In this document: in pieces, positions 24,187-31,875 of the stretch | Layout of the letters: each line of letters starts with the position of its first letter | Position numbering within the stretch: position 1 is the first letter of the stretch | Assembly: GCF_001905385.1 (NCBI RefSeq) | Contig: NZ_LIPF01000007.1 | Coordinates: 551,731 to 615,730, forward strand | Length of the DNA: 64,000 nucleotides | Source: Streptomyces sp. CB02414 | Lineage (GTDB): Bacteria; Actinomycetota; Actinomycetes; Streptomycetales; Streptomycetaceae | Direction: 5' to 3' | Notes under the pieces: model-generated | What the model was told of the DNA's origin: nothing | The model's database searches: none | The model's input: the letters and a program-made list of their open reading frames with translations, nothing else | Position numbers and translations under genes: made by a program

Positions 24187-24909
24187 ATGACGCAGCCCGC
24201 CGACGACCACGCTCTCGACCAGCGCGCCGGCGTTTCCGAGCTCCGTCCGACGGTGGGGGATCCCGGGCCCGTCCCCCCGCACGACGCCCGCCACGGAGAC
24301 CTCCCGCTCGACCGCAACCAGGCGATCCTCCAGGCGGCCAAGCAGGTGGGCGCGATCCTGAAGCGCAACGAGCACCCGTTCGCGCTGGCCGGCAGCGTCG
24401 CCGTCTACGCGCACGGCGGCACCCAGAATCTCCAGCACGACGTCGACTTCTGCATCCGTCCCGACGACGCGACGGCCGTGGCCGAGACCCTGCGGGAGGC
24501 TGGTCTGACGGTGTACACGCCGCCCGAGGACTGGCTGCTGAAGGCGAACTGCCTGGGCCAGCAGGTCGACCTCATCTTCGAGCTGGCCCACGAGTCCGTC
24601 ACCACGGAGCTGCTGTCCCGGGCCCAGGACCTGTCGGTCGACTCGGTGCTCATGCCGGTGCTGGCACCGACCGACCTGCTGCGCGGTCTACTCGCGGCCT
24701 TCTCCGAGCACCACTGCGACTTCGGTGCGGTGCTGCCGATCGCCCGCACCCTGCGGGAGAAGATCGACTGGGACGAGTTGCGCCGCGACTGCGGTGACGC
24801 CCCGATGCCCGCCGCGTTCTTCTTCATCCTCGAACGGCTGGAGATCATCTCTCCGGCCGGTCCCCCGGCCGCCCCCGCGGCCACCGCCCCGAAGGAGGAG
24901 CAGCGATGA
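24187..24909 (+). CDS. Nucleotidyltransferase-fold protein (MNT/AbiEii-like)
   Basis: A 240-residue protein. After a polar leader of about 40 residues it shows the minimal nucleotidyltransferase signature: FALAGSVAVYAHGG (G69, S70) followed by LQHDVDFCI, with the metal-binding D85 and D87. A later VDLIFELA supplies the third acid. It has the size of AbiEii-type or kanamycin-nucleotidyltransferase-like enzymes, which transfer NMP to RNA, proteins or small molecules. Its stop overlaps the start of the BON gene (ATGA), and the metallophosphoesterase follows equally closely, so the three act together. ATG at 24187 has a GGAGAGGGG site. Confidence 0.85.
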   Translation: MTQPADDHALDQRAGVSELRPTVGDPGPVPPHDARHGDLPLDRNQAILQAAKQVGAILKRNEHPFALAGSVAVYAHGGTQNLQHDVDFCIRPDDATAVAETLREAGLTVYTPPEDWLLKANCLGQQVDLIFELAHESVTTELLSRAQDLSVDSVLMPVLAPTDLLRGLLAAFSEHHCDFGAVLPIARTLREKIDWDELRRDCGDAPMPAAFFFILERLEIISPAGPPAAPAATAPKEEQR

Positions 24910-25229
24910 GCGACCCCGTCGGACACCAGGGCCCCGCGGCGAGCGGCCCCGCCTCCGCGGGCGGGACCGCCGGGAACGCGGGGAGTACCGAGAACGTCGA
25001 GTACCGCGTGGCCCACCTGCACGACCGGCTGGCCGCCGAGGAACTCGGTGAACTCGGGGTACGGGCCGAGATCCGGGCGGGGGCGATCGCGCTCACCGGC
25101 ACGGTGCCGTCGGCGCGGTGCCGCGAGAGCGTGCTGCGGGTCGCCCGCGAGGAGCTGGCCGGGCTCACCGTGCACACCGACATCGTGGTGGCGGAGACCA
25201 CCCGTCCCGACCATGCGGAGGAACTGTGA
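24906..25229 (+). CDS. BON-domain protein
   Basis: A 107-residue protein. A disordered Gly/Ala/Ser-rich N-terminus of about 30 residues is followed by one BON domain: RVAHLHDRLAAEELGELGVR, then the strand AIALTGTVPSARCRESVL and a C-terminal GLTVHTDIVV strand. BON domains usually bind phospholipids or are periplasmic; this one has no signal peptide, so it is probably cytoplasmic. It is sandwiched by overlapping junctions between the nucleotidyltransferase and the metallophosphoesterase. Confidence 0.8.
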   Translation: MSDPVGHQGPAASGPASAGGTAGNAGSTENVEYRVAHLHDRLAAEELGELGVRAEIRAGAIALTGTVPSARCRESVLRVAREELAGLTVHTDIVVAETTRPDHAEEL

Positions 25230-25954
25230 TGATCCGCGTCGCCGCCGTCGGAGACATCCACATGGGCCCCGACAGCGAGGGGCTGCTGCGGCCCGCCTTC
25301 GAGACCCTGCCCGACTGTGCCGACCTGCTGCTGCTCGCCGGGGACCTCACCCGGCACGGCACCCCCGGGGAGGCCCGGGTGGTGGCGCGGGAGGTGCGCG
25401 GCCTGCCGGTGCCGGTGGTGGCCGTCCTCGGCAACCACGACCACCACGACGAACAGCCCGAGAAGATCACCGACATCCTCCGGGACGCCGGAGTGACCGT
25501 CCTGGAGGGCGAGGGGACCGTCGTGGAGTGCGCCGGGGGCCGGGTGGGGATCGCCGGGACCAAGGGGTTCGGCGGCGGGTTCGTCGGGCGCAGCGCCGGT
25601 GAGTTCGGGGAGCCGGTGATGAAGGAGTTCGTGCGCACCACCCGCCGCTCGGCGGACAGTCTGCACGCCGCGCTGAAGGGACTGGACGAGGAGGGCTGCG
25701 CGGCCCGGGTGGCGCTGACCCACTTCTCCCCCGTCGCCGACACGCTCGCCGGGGAGCCGCCGGAGATCCATCCCTTCCTGGGCAGCTACCTGCTCGCCGA
25801 GGCGATCGACACGGCCGGCGCCGACCTGGCCGTCCACGGCCACGCGCATCTGGGCACCGAGCACGGGATGACGGCGGGGGGCGTACGGGTGCGCAACGTG
25901 GCCCAGCCGGTCATCCGCCGGGCCTTCAACGTCTACCAGCTGGGTTCGGCCTGA
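25229..25954 (+). CDS. Calcineurin-type metallophosphoesterase
   Basis: A 241-residue enzyme. The metallophosphatase ligands are in order: VGDIHMG, LLLAGDLTRHG, LGNHDHH, THFSPV and HGHAHLG. This is the short cytoplasmic type, without a signal peptide, which hydrolyses phosphomonoesters, cyclic nucleotides or nucleotide-linked bonds. It begins with ATG at 25229, overlapping the BON stop (TGATG). As last gene of the nucleotidyltransferase-BON operon it could remove what the transferase adds; this is inference from gene order. Confidence 0.9.
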   Translation: MIRVAAVGDIHMGPDSEGLLRPAFETLPDCADLLLLAGDLTRHGTPGEARVVAREVRGLPVPVVAVLGNHDHHDEQPEKITDILRDAGVTVLEGEGTVVECAGGRVGIAGTKGFGGGFVGRSAGEFGEPVMKEFVRTTRRSADSLHAALKGLDEEGCAARVALTHFSPVADTLAGEPPEIHPFLGSYLLAEAIDTAGADLAVHGHAHLGTEHGMTAGGVRVRNVAQPVIRRAFNVYQLGSA

Positions 25955-25972
25955 CCGCCACCGCGGGCCCCG

Positions 25973-26614
25973 TCAGGACTGGCCCGGGTCCTGGGTCGTA
26001 CGCCCGAGGCAGGTGACGTCGGCGGGGTCGAGTCCGGCCGCCTCGATCACGTGGAAGCCCAGACGGTCGTAGAAGGCCCTGGCAGGTGTGTTGGCCGTGG
26101 CCATGACCAAGTGGACGGCCGGGACCCCGCGTTCGCGCAGCGCCCGCCAGAACGTCCGCATCAGCGCCCGGCCGTGGCCGCGGCCCTGCCACTCGGGCAG
26201 CAGGTCGATGTGCAGGTGGGCCGGGTAGGCGGCGAGCTCGGGGACGATCATCCGCTCCGGGTCGTGCAGCAGCCCGGCCATCACCTCGTCCGGTGTGCCG
26301 GGCGGGCCGGCGGGCGCCGGGTGGCGGTCCGCGACGCGCGGCAGCCACTTGGCGCGGAACTCCTCGGCGAAGCGCGGGGTGTCCGCCGTGCCGAGGATGT
26401 AGCCGACCGCCCGGCCGGTCCCGTCGTCCAGCACGAAGGCCAGGTCCGGGTCCAGGTGGACGTAAGGAGCGGCGAAGATCGCGGGCAGGACGGCGGGGTC
26501 GGCGTACACGGGCCGGCTGTCCCGGCCGTTGTGCGCGGTGCGGATGCAGATGTCGTCGAGGGCCGGGGCGTCGGCGGGACGGTACGGGCGTACGGCGGTG
26601 GTCGGGGTCACCAC
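25973..26614 (-). CDS. GNAT acetyltransferase resembling the O-GlcNAcase C-terminal domain
   Basis: A 213-residue GNAT. The N-terminus VRPYRPADAPALDDICIRTAHNG, the Tyr/Pro-rich FAAPYVHLDPDLAFVLDD, and YILGTADTPRFAEEF match the actinobacterial GNATs noted for similarity to the acetyltransferase-like domain of human GH84 O-GlcNAcase. The acetyl-CoA loop is LLPEWQGRGHGRAL, and a later AFYDRLGFHVIEA motif closes the fold. The start was placed at GTG 26614 (GAGAGG upstream); the frame stays open to 26644, which would put the operator at 26630-26643 inside the gene. It is divergent from the molybdopterin oxidoreductase. Confidence 0.85.
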   Translation of the reverse strand: MVTPTTAVRPYRPADAPALDDICIRTAHNGRDSRPVYADPAVLPAIFAAPYVHLDPDLAFVLDDGTGRAVGYILGTADTPRFAEEFRAKWLPRVADRHPAPAGPPGTPDEVMAGLLHDPERMIVPELAAYPAHLHIDLLPEWQGRGHGRALMRTFWRALRERGVPAVHLVMATANTPARAFYDRLGFHVIEAAGLDPADVTCLGRTTQDPGQS

Positions 26615-26629
26615 GTCATCCTCTCCCCT

Positions 26630-26643
26630 TGGGAGCGCTCCCA
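26630..26643. promoter_or_regulatory. Perfect CebR/CelR-type operator
   Basis: The sequence TGGGAGCGCTCCCA is a 14-base perfect palindrome identical to the operator bound by the LacI-family cellulose/cellobiose regulators CebR (Streptomyces) and CelR (Thermobifida). It lies 16 bases upstream of the GNAT start and 78 bases upstream of the molybdopterin oxidoreductase start, so it could control either or both. No cellulase or sugar transporter is nearby. Confidence 0.75.
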
Positions 26644-26721
26644 CAAGTGGGTCCGCTTCGACCGGGGGCGCCCGGGTACCCGGCGGCCGGCAGTGTGGCG
26701 GACGTTGGCGGGAGGCCGGCG

Positions 26722-29211
26722 ATGGAGGAAGCGACGGACCGGATCGCGCGGCCGTGGGGCGGCAGGACGCCCTACGGACGGCACGAGACCTGGCCGGCCC
26801 GGGTGGACACGTTCCTCGCGGAGGGGGTGGAACCCTCGGCGGTGCAGCGGTGGGTGCAGTCGGCGTCGATCCTGCACTCCGACGGCGACGCCATGGACAT
26901 CGCGGTGGCCGACGGCCGGATGGTGGGCGTGCGGGGCCGCGACGTGGACCGGGTCAACCGGGGGCGTCTCGGCCCGAAGGACCTGTTCGGTTGGCAGGCG
27001 AACGCCTCGCGGGACCGGCTGACGCGCCCCCTGGTACGGCGCGACGGACGGCTGGTGGAGACGGACTGGGACACCGCGATGGACCTGGTGGCCGCCCGCT
27101 CGCGCGAGCTGCTCGACGAGCGTGGCCCGGGGTCGATCGGCTTCTACACCTCGGGCCAGCTGTTCCTGGAGGAGTACTACACCCTCACGGTCCTCGCCCG
27201 GGCCGGCATCGGCACCAACCACCTGGACGGCAACACCCGCCTGTGCACGTCGACGGCTGCGGAGGCGCTGAAGGAGACCTTCGGCTGCGACGGACAGCCC
27301 GGCAGCTACGACGACTTCGACCACGCCGACGTGATCGCGCTGTTCGGCCACAACATCGCCGAGACCCAGCCCGTGCAGTGGATGCGGCTGCTGGACCGGC
27401 TGGAGGGGGCCGATCCGCCGCGTCTGCTGTGTGTCGACCCCCGGCCCACGAAGGTCGCCCGGCACGCCACCGTGCACCTCGCGCCCCGCGGCGGCACCAA
27501 CGTCGCGCTGCTCAACGCCCTGCTGCACGAGACGATCCGGCACGACCGCGTCGACCGGGACTTCATCGCCGCGCACACCGTCGGCTTCGAGGAGCTCGCC
27601 GAGCGGGTCGCCGACTGCACGCCCAAGTGGGCGGCGGACATCTGTGACGTACCGGCCGCCCGGATCGAGGAGGCGGCCGAACTCGTCGGCACCACCGACG
27701 CGTTGGTCTCCACCGTCCTCCAGGGCGTCTACCAGTCCCACCAGGCCACCGCGGCGGCGGTCCAGATCAACAACCTGCACCTGATCCGCGGCATGCTGGG
27801 CCGGCCGGGCGCCGGTCTCCTCCAGATGAACGGCCAGCCCACCGCCCAGAACACCCGCGAGTGCGGCGCCAACGGCGACCTGCCGGGCTTCCGCAACTGG
27901 CAGAACGACTCCCACATCGCCGACCTCGCGAAGGTGTGGAACGTCGAGCCGGAGACGATCCCGCACTACGCGCCGCCCACGCACGCGATGCAGATGTACC
28001 GGTACGCCGAGCAGGGCTCCATCAGGATGCTGTGGATCAGCGGCACCAACCCGGCCGTGTCCCTGCCCGAACTCTCCCGCATCCGCTCGATCCTGACGCA
28101 GAAACGCCTGTTCACCGTCGTACAGGACCTGTTCCTGACGGAGACGGCGCAACTGGCCGACGTGGTGCTGCCCGCCGCCACCTGGGGCGAGAAGACCGGC
28201 GCCCTGACCAACGCCGACCGCACGGTGCACCTGTCCGAGAAGGCCGTCGAACCCCCCGGCGAGGCCAAACCGGACCTCGACATCTTCCTGGACTACGCCC
28301 GGCGCATGGACTTCCGGGACAAGGACGGGGGCCCGCTGATCACCTGGGACGACCCCGAGTCGGCGTTCGAGGCGTGGAAGCGCTGCAGCGCGGGCCGCCC
28401 CTGCGACTACACCGGCCTCACCTACGCCAAGCTCCGCGACACCAGCGGCATCCAGTGGCCCTGCGACGAGGACGCGCCCGAGGGCACCGCCCGGCTCTAC
28501 ACCGACGGCATCAGCTGGGCGCACCCGGACGTGTGCGAGAGCTACGGCAAGGACCTGGAGACCGGGGCGTCGCAGGAGGTCGTCGAGTACCGCTCCCTCA
28601 ACCCGGACGGCAGGGCGATGCTGAAGGCCGCCGCCTACTGGCCGCCGCACGAGGAGCCCGACGAGGAGTACCCGTTCCAGCTCACCACGGGCCGTACCGT
28701 CTACCACTTCCACACCCGTACGAAGACCGGACGCGCACCCCAGCTCCGCGACGCCGCCCCGGACGTGTGGGTGGAGGTCTCCACCGAGGACGCCGGCCGG
28801 CTCGGTCTCGCCGAGGGGGACCTGGTCGAGGTCGCCAGCAGGCGGGGCTCTCTGCGGGGCCGGCTGCGGGTGACCGACATCCGTCCCGGACTGCTGTTCG
28901 TGCCGTTCCACTACGGCTACTGGGACACCGCGAACGGGTCGGGGCCGGGCCCGGACACCCCCGGCCGGGCGGCGAACGAGACGACGGTCACCGACTGGGA
29001 CCCGGCCTCCAAGCAGCCCCTGTTCAAAACGTCCACGGCGTCGCTCACCCTTGTCGAGCGCGGCGACGGCAGCCCGTCCCCGGCGCCGACCACCACCGCG
29101 TCGGCACCCGCCACCGCCGGTGCCGCCCGGCCCACCGAGGGCGGCGAGGCCGCGCACACGACTCAGGTCCCGGCCCCGTTCCCGCACGGCCGCGAGGAGG
29201 GCGCCCAGTGA
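26722..29211 (+). CDS. Molybdopterin oxidoreductase (NapA/FdhF-like) without the N-terminal Fe-S cysteines
   Basis: An 829-residue molybdenum bis-MGD enzyme. The order of domains follows assimilatory nitrate reductase/formate dehydrogenase: an N-terminal region, then FYTSGQLFLEEYYTL, the Mo-ligand motif NTRLCTSTAA with Cys175, a NPAVSLPE segment, a WGEKTGALTNADRTV segment, and a C-terminal molybdopterin dinucleotide-binding domain (LTTGRTVYHFHTRTKTGR). Normally a CxxCxxxC...C 4Fe-4S site precedes the core; here it reads RWVQSASILHSDGD and GRLGPKDL, with no cysteine at all. A disordered Ala/Thr/Pro tail ends the protein. The ATG at 26722 has GGGAGG six bases upstream. The substrate is unknown. 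Confidence 0.9.
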   Translation: MEEATDRIARPWGGRTPYGRHETWPARVDTFLAEGVEPSAVQRWVQSASILHSDGDAMDIAVADGRMVGVRGRDVDRVNRGRLGPKDLFGWQANASRDRLTRPLVRRDGRLVETDWDTAMDLVAARSRELLDERGPGSIGFYTSGQLFLEEYYTLTVLARAGIGTNHLDGNTRLCTSTAAEALKETFGCDGQPGSYDDFDHADVIALFGHNIAETQPVQWMRLLDRLEGADPPRLLCVDPRPTKVARHATVHLAPRGGTNVALLNALLHETIRHDRVDRDFIAAHTVGFEELAERVADCTPKWAADICDVPAARIEEAAELVGTTDALVSTVLQGVYQSHQATAAAVQINNLHLIRGMLGRPGAGLLQMNGQPTAQNTRECGANGDLPGFRNWQNDSHIADLAKVWNVEPETIPHYAPPTHAMQMYRYAEQGSIRMLWISGTNPAVSLPELSRIRSILTQKRLFTVVQDLFLTETAQLADVVLPAATWGEKTGALTNADRTVHLSEKAVEPPGEAKPDLDIFLDYARRMDFRDKDGGPLITWDDPESAFEAWKRCSAGRPCDYTGLTYAKLRDTSGIQWPCDEDAPEGTARLYTDGISWAHPDVCESYGKDLETGASQEVVEYRSLNPDGRAMLKAAAYWPPHEEPDEEYPFQLTTGRTVYHFHTRTKTGRAPQLRDAAPDVWVEVSTEDAGRLGLAEGDLVEVASRRGSLRGRLRVTDIRPGLLFVPFHYGYWDTANGSGPGPDTPGRAANETTVTDWDPASKQPLFKTSTASLTLVERGDGSPSPAPTTTASAPATAGAARPTEGGEAAHTTQVPAPFPHGREEGAQ

Positions 29212-29699
29212 ACGGCATCACCCTGACCCTGCGCACGCTGCACCGCGGCGAGCGGCACCTGGCGCACGACCTGGTGACGGTGGCCGAGCGGCACCGCACC
29301 GAGCACGAAGTGCACCACGTCGCCACCGACCTCGCCGGCTGGTCCCGCGAGCACGTCCGGCGCCTGGCCGAGGTCGCCGCAGACCATGACGTGAAGCTCG
29401 GCGACCCGCCGGACACGTCCCCGGAAGGGCTGTTCGCGACGCTGCGCAAGAAGGCGTCGGAGGCGGTGGTGCACCGGCCCGAGCCCGGCCTGCTGCTCCT
29501 GCGCGACCTGCGCGAGCTGCACGTGGCCGCCGCGGAGAACTCGCTGCACTGGGAGATGCTCGCGCAGGCCGCGCAGGCTGCCCGGAACAGCGGACTGCTG
29601 GGGCTGGCCTCCTCCTGCCACCCGCAGACACTGCGCCAGATGCGCTGGACCAACACCATGATCAAGAACCTGTCGCCGCAGGTTCTGAACAGTCTGTGA
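29208..29699 (+). CDS. Helical His/Glu-rich protein coupled to the molybdo-enzyme
   Basis: A 163-residue protein of no recognised family. It is almost entirely helical, with repeated Glu/His patterns (AERHRTEHEVHHVATDLAG, ELHVAAAENSLHWEML) spaced as in four-helix metal-binding bundles. A ferritin- or hemerythrin-like fold is a reasonable guess, not a demonstration. The GTG start at 29208 overlaps the stop of the molybdopterin oxidoreductase (GTGA), so the two are made together. It might be an electron-transfer or assembly partner that replaces the lost iron-sulfur relay. Confidence 0.75.
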   Translation: MNGITLTLRTLHRGERHLAHDLVTVAERHRTEHEVHHVATDLAGWSREHVRRLAEVAADHDVKLGDPPDTSPEGLFATLRKKASEAVVHRPEPGLLLLRDLRELHVAAAENSLHWEMLAQAAQAARNSGLLGLASSCHPQTLRQMRWTNTMIKNLSPQVLNSL

Positions 29700-29852
29700 C
29701 CTGCGCGGACACCAGGTTCCACGCCACCGGCGAGAGCTCGCCCCGCGCGGCCCGCCGAATGGCGCCCACCGGCCCGGTCACCCGATGATCCCAGTAGTCG
29801 TCACACCCCCTGTCACTGCTCCGGTAACCCTCTTGGAGAGCGAGAGAGCGTC

Positions 29853-30386
29853 ATGAGTCTTCTGCGTATCGCCGGCCGCCCGATGCTCGCCTCGATGTTC
29901 GTCGCGGGCGGTCTGCAGTCCCTGCGGCGGCCCGAGGACGTGGCACCGGTCGCCGAGCCGATCGTGCGGCCGCTGACCGACCGCGTGTCGGTGCTGCCGG
30001 ACCGCACCGAACAACTCGTACGGCTCAACGGCGCCGTCCATGTCGTGGGCGGGGTCATGCTCGGGCTCGGCCGCTGTCCGCGCCTGGCCGCGCTGGCCCT
30101 GGCGGCGACGCTGGTCCCCACCACGCTTGCGGCACACCGCTACTGGGACGCCGACGACCCGTCCGACCGCGCCCAGCAGCGCATCCACTTCCTGAAGAAC
30201 CTGTCCATGATGGGCGGGCTGCTGATCGCGGCCGACGACACGGGCAGCGCCCCCTCGCTGCTGTGGCGCGGCCGGCACGCCGCCCAGGACCTGCGCCACG
30301 ACGCCCACCTGGTGCGGCGTTCGGTCCGTGCCGCGGCGCGCCCGGCGGCCACGGCGGGTGGCCTCAGGGCGAAGCTGTGCGGCTGA
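29853..30386 (+). CDS. DoxX-family membrane protein
   Basis: A 177-residue protein of the DoxX/DoxD-like family. The N-terminal SLLRIAGRPMLASMFVAGG is typical, followed by LVRLNGAVHVVGGVMLGLGR, LAALALAATLVPTTLAAHRYW and IHFLKNLSMMGGLLIAA, the four membrane segments. The C-terminus is basic and cytoplasmic. ATG at 29853. Family members associate with thiol stress and quinone-linked systems. It lies 150 bases after the molybdo-enzyme pair and 90 before hemerythrin; a related but shorter DoxX gene at 51.3 kb is coupled to a peroxiredoxin. Confidence 0.85.
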   Translation: MSLLRIAGRPMLASMFVAGGLQSLRRPEDVAPVAEPIVRPLTDRVSVLPDRTEQLVRLNGAVHVVGGVMLGLGRCPRLAALALAATLVPTTLAAHRYWDADDPSDRAQQRIHFLKNLSMMGGLLIAADDTGSAPSLLWRGRHAAQDLRHDAHLVRRSVRAAARPAATAGGLRAKLCG

Positions 30387-30473
30387 ACCGGGCGTTAGCC
30401 CACCGAACGAGGGGGGACCCGACGCCCGTGGCGGGTCGGACCCGGCACGCCACGAGCCGGCTGGAGGTGAAAC

Positions 30474-31037
30474 ATGGGACACGGTGGAAACGTCATCGAC
30501 GAATTGACGACCGATCACCGTGAGGTCGAGGAGCTCTTCGGCAAGATCGAGGCGCTGCCGTCCGGTCACAAGGACCGCAAGCTGTACGCGGATCAGGCGA
30601 CGATCGAACTGATCCGGCATTCGGTGGCGGAGGAGGCCTACCTCTACCCCGCCGTCCGTGAGCACGTGGCGAACGGGAACGCCCTCGCGGACAAGGAGCT
30701 CGAGGACCACGCGGGCGCCGAGCAGATCATGAAGGACCTGGAGGGCTGCGCGTCGGACGACGCTGAGTTCGACCGGTTGATCGGCATGCTGATGAGCGAG
30801 ATCCGCGAGCACGTCGCCGATGAGGAGGGCAACCTCTTCCCCCGGCTCCGCGAGGCGTGCCCCCCGGATGCCCTGAACGAGTTGGGCGACAAGGTCCGGC
30901 AGGCCAAGAAGACGGCGCCGACCCGACCGCACCCGTCCGCCCCGGACAAGCCGCCGATGAACAAGCTGCTGGCGCCCGGCGCGGGAATGGTCGACCGGGT
31001 GCGGGACGCGATGTCGGGCCGGGGCAAGTCCGGCTGA
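30474..31037 (+). CDS. Hemerythrin HHE-domain protein
   Basis: A 187-residue cytoplasmic protein. The metal ligands of a hemerythrin-like four-helix bundle are visible: DHREVEELF, IRHSVAEEAYLYP, DHAGAEQIM and REHVADEEGNLFPRL. The C-terminal 50 residues are Pro/Lys-rich and unstructured. It probably binds a diiron centre and oxygen, peroxide or NO. The ATG at 30474 has GGAGG seven bases upstream. It is the last gene before a strong terminator. Confidence 0.92.
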   Translation: MGHGGNVIDELTTDHREVEELFGKIEALPSGHKDRKLYADQATIELIRHSVAEEAYLYPAVREHVANGNALADKELEDHAGAEQIMKDLEGCASDDAEFDRLIGMLMSEIREHVADEEGNLFPRLREACPPDALNELGDKVRQAKKTAPTRPHPSAPDKPPMNKLLAPGAGMVDRVRDAMSGRGKSG

Positions 31038-31053
31038 CCCGTCCACCACCACC

Positions 31054-31094
31054 TGCGAGGGGGCCCGTTCGCGACGGCGACGGGCCCCCTCGCA
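31054..31094. terminator. Bidirectional hairpin terminator
   Basis: A perfect 14-base stem, TGCGAGGGGGCCCG with CGGGCCCCCTCGCA, has a 13-base loop. It lies between convergent hemerythrin and GT9 genes. Confidence 0.9.
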
Positions 31095-31104
31095 GGCGCG
31101 GCGG

Positions 31105-31875
31105 TCAGTGTCCCAGCAGCGCCCGCACGGAGACGACCGGCGTACCGACGGCGGCGGCCAGCCGGGCAGACCCTCCGGACCCGGTGACGAGCGCGTCGGC
31201 GGCGCGCAGCACACCCGCGAACGTCCGCGGGTCGGTACGTCCGCCCAGGTCGACGCCCACGACACCGGCGACCCGGCGGGTCAGTACGGCCTCCTCCGGC
31301 CCACCGGTGACGACGACGCGGTGCCCGGCGTCGGCGAGCCGGGCGACCGCCGCCGCACCGTGTCCGGCCTCCCAGGCACGGCCGGGGTCCCCCGCCCCCG
31401 GGTGGACGACGACGTACGGGCCGTTCCCGGTGAGAGGGGCGGTGTCCGGCGCCGGCCGTACGCGGAGCCCGCCGTCGTCGCCGCGCCGCAGCCCGAATCC
31501 CATCGCCGCGGCCGCGTCGAGCGCCGCCTCTTCCTCGGAAAGACCGCTCGGCCCCTCGACGGCACCGATCCGCCGCACGCGCGCCGAGCGCAGCACCCCC
31601 GTCGTGTTCGAGGCCCCCCGGGCCTCGCGAGCGAGGACGAGCGCGACGTCGTACGACTCCGCGCGCAGCCGGTTCACCAGGCCGTCGGTGCCGTCGCCGC
31701 CCGGCTGCTCCCACACCACGACGTCGTCGACGTGCGGCAGCAGCCGGGCGGCGGGCGCTCCACGGGCCCCGCACAACATGGTGACGCGGGTGGCCCTGGT
31801 GCCCACCGCGCGGACCGCCGGGCCGGCCAGGAGGACGTCACCGAGTCCGCCGGGGCGGGCGACGAGCGCCTTCAC
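31105..31875 (-). CDS. Glycosyltransferase family 9 (heptosyltransferase-like) protein
   Basis: A 256-residue protein, shorter than typical GT9 enzymes (about 330). It begins KALVARPGGLGDVLLAGPAV, the GT9 start signature, and continues to the donor-binding VVVHPGAGDPGRAWE and VVTGGPEE, ending with GSGGSARLAAAVGTPVVSV. The GTG start at 31875 overlaps the stop of the epimerase gene (GTGA). The pair probably adds a sugar to a cell-surface or secondary-metabolite glycan. The stop at 31105 seems genuine but removes the usual C-terminal helix. Confidence 0.85.
   Translation of the reverse strand: MKALVARPGGLGDVLLAGPAVRAVGTRATRVTMLCGARGAPAARLLPHVDDVVVWEQPGGDGTDGLVNRLRAESYDVALVLAREARGASNTTGVLRSARVRRIGAVEGPSGLSEEEAALDAAAAMGFGLRRGDDGGLRVRPAPDTAPLTGNGPYVVVHPGAGDPGRAWEAGHGAAAVARLADAGHRVVVTGGPEEAVLTRRVAGVVGVDLGGRTDPRTFAGVLRAADALVTGSGGSARLAAAVGTPVVSVRALLGH

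Noticed and set aside
26608..29187. Reverse open frame of about 860 codons opposite the molybdo-enzyme
   Set aside because: Mirrors the codon structure of the forward gene; no domain recognised.
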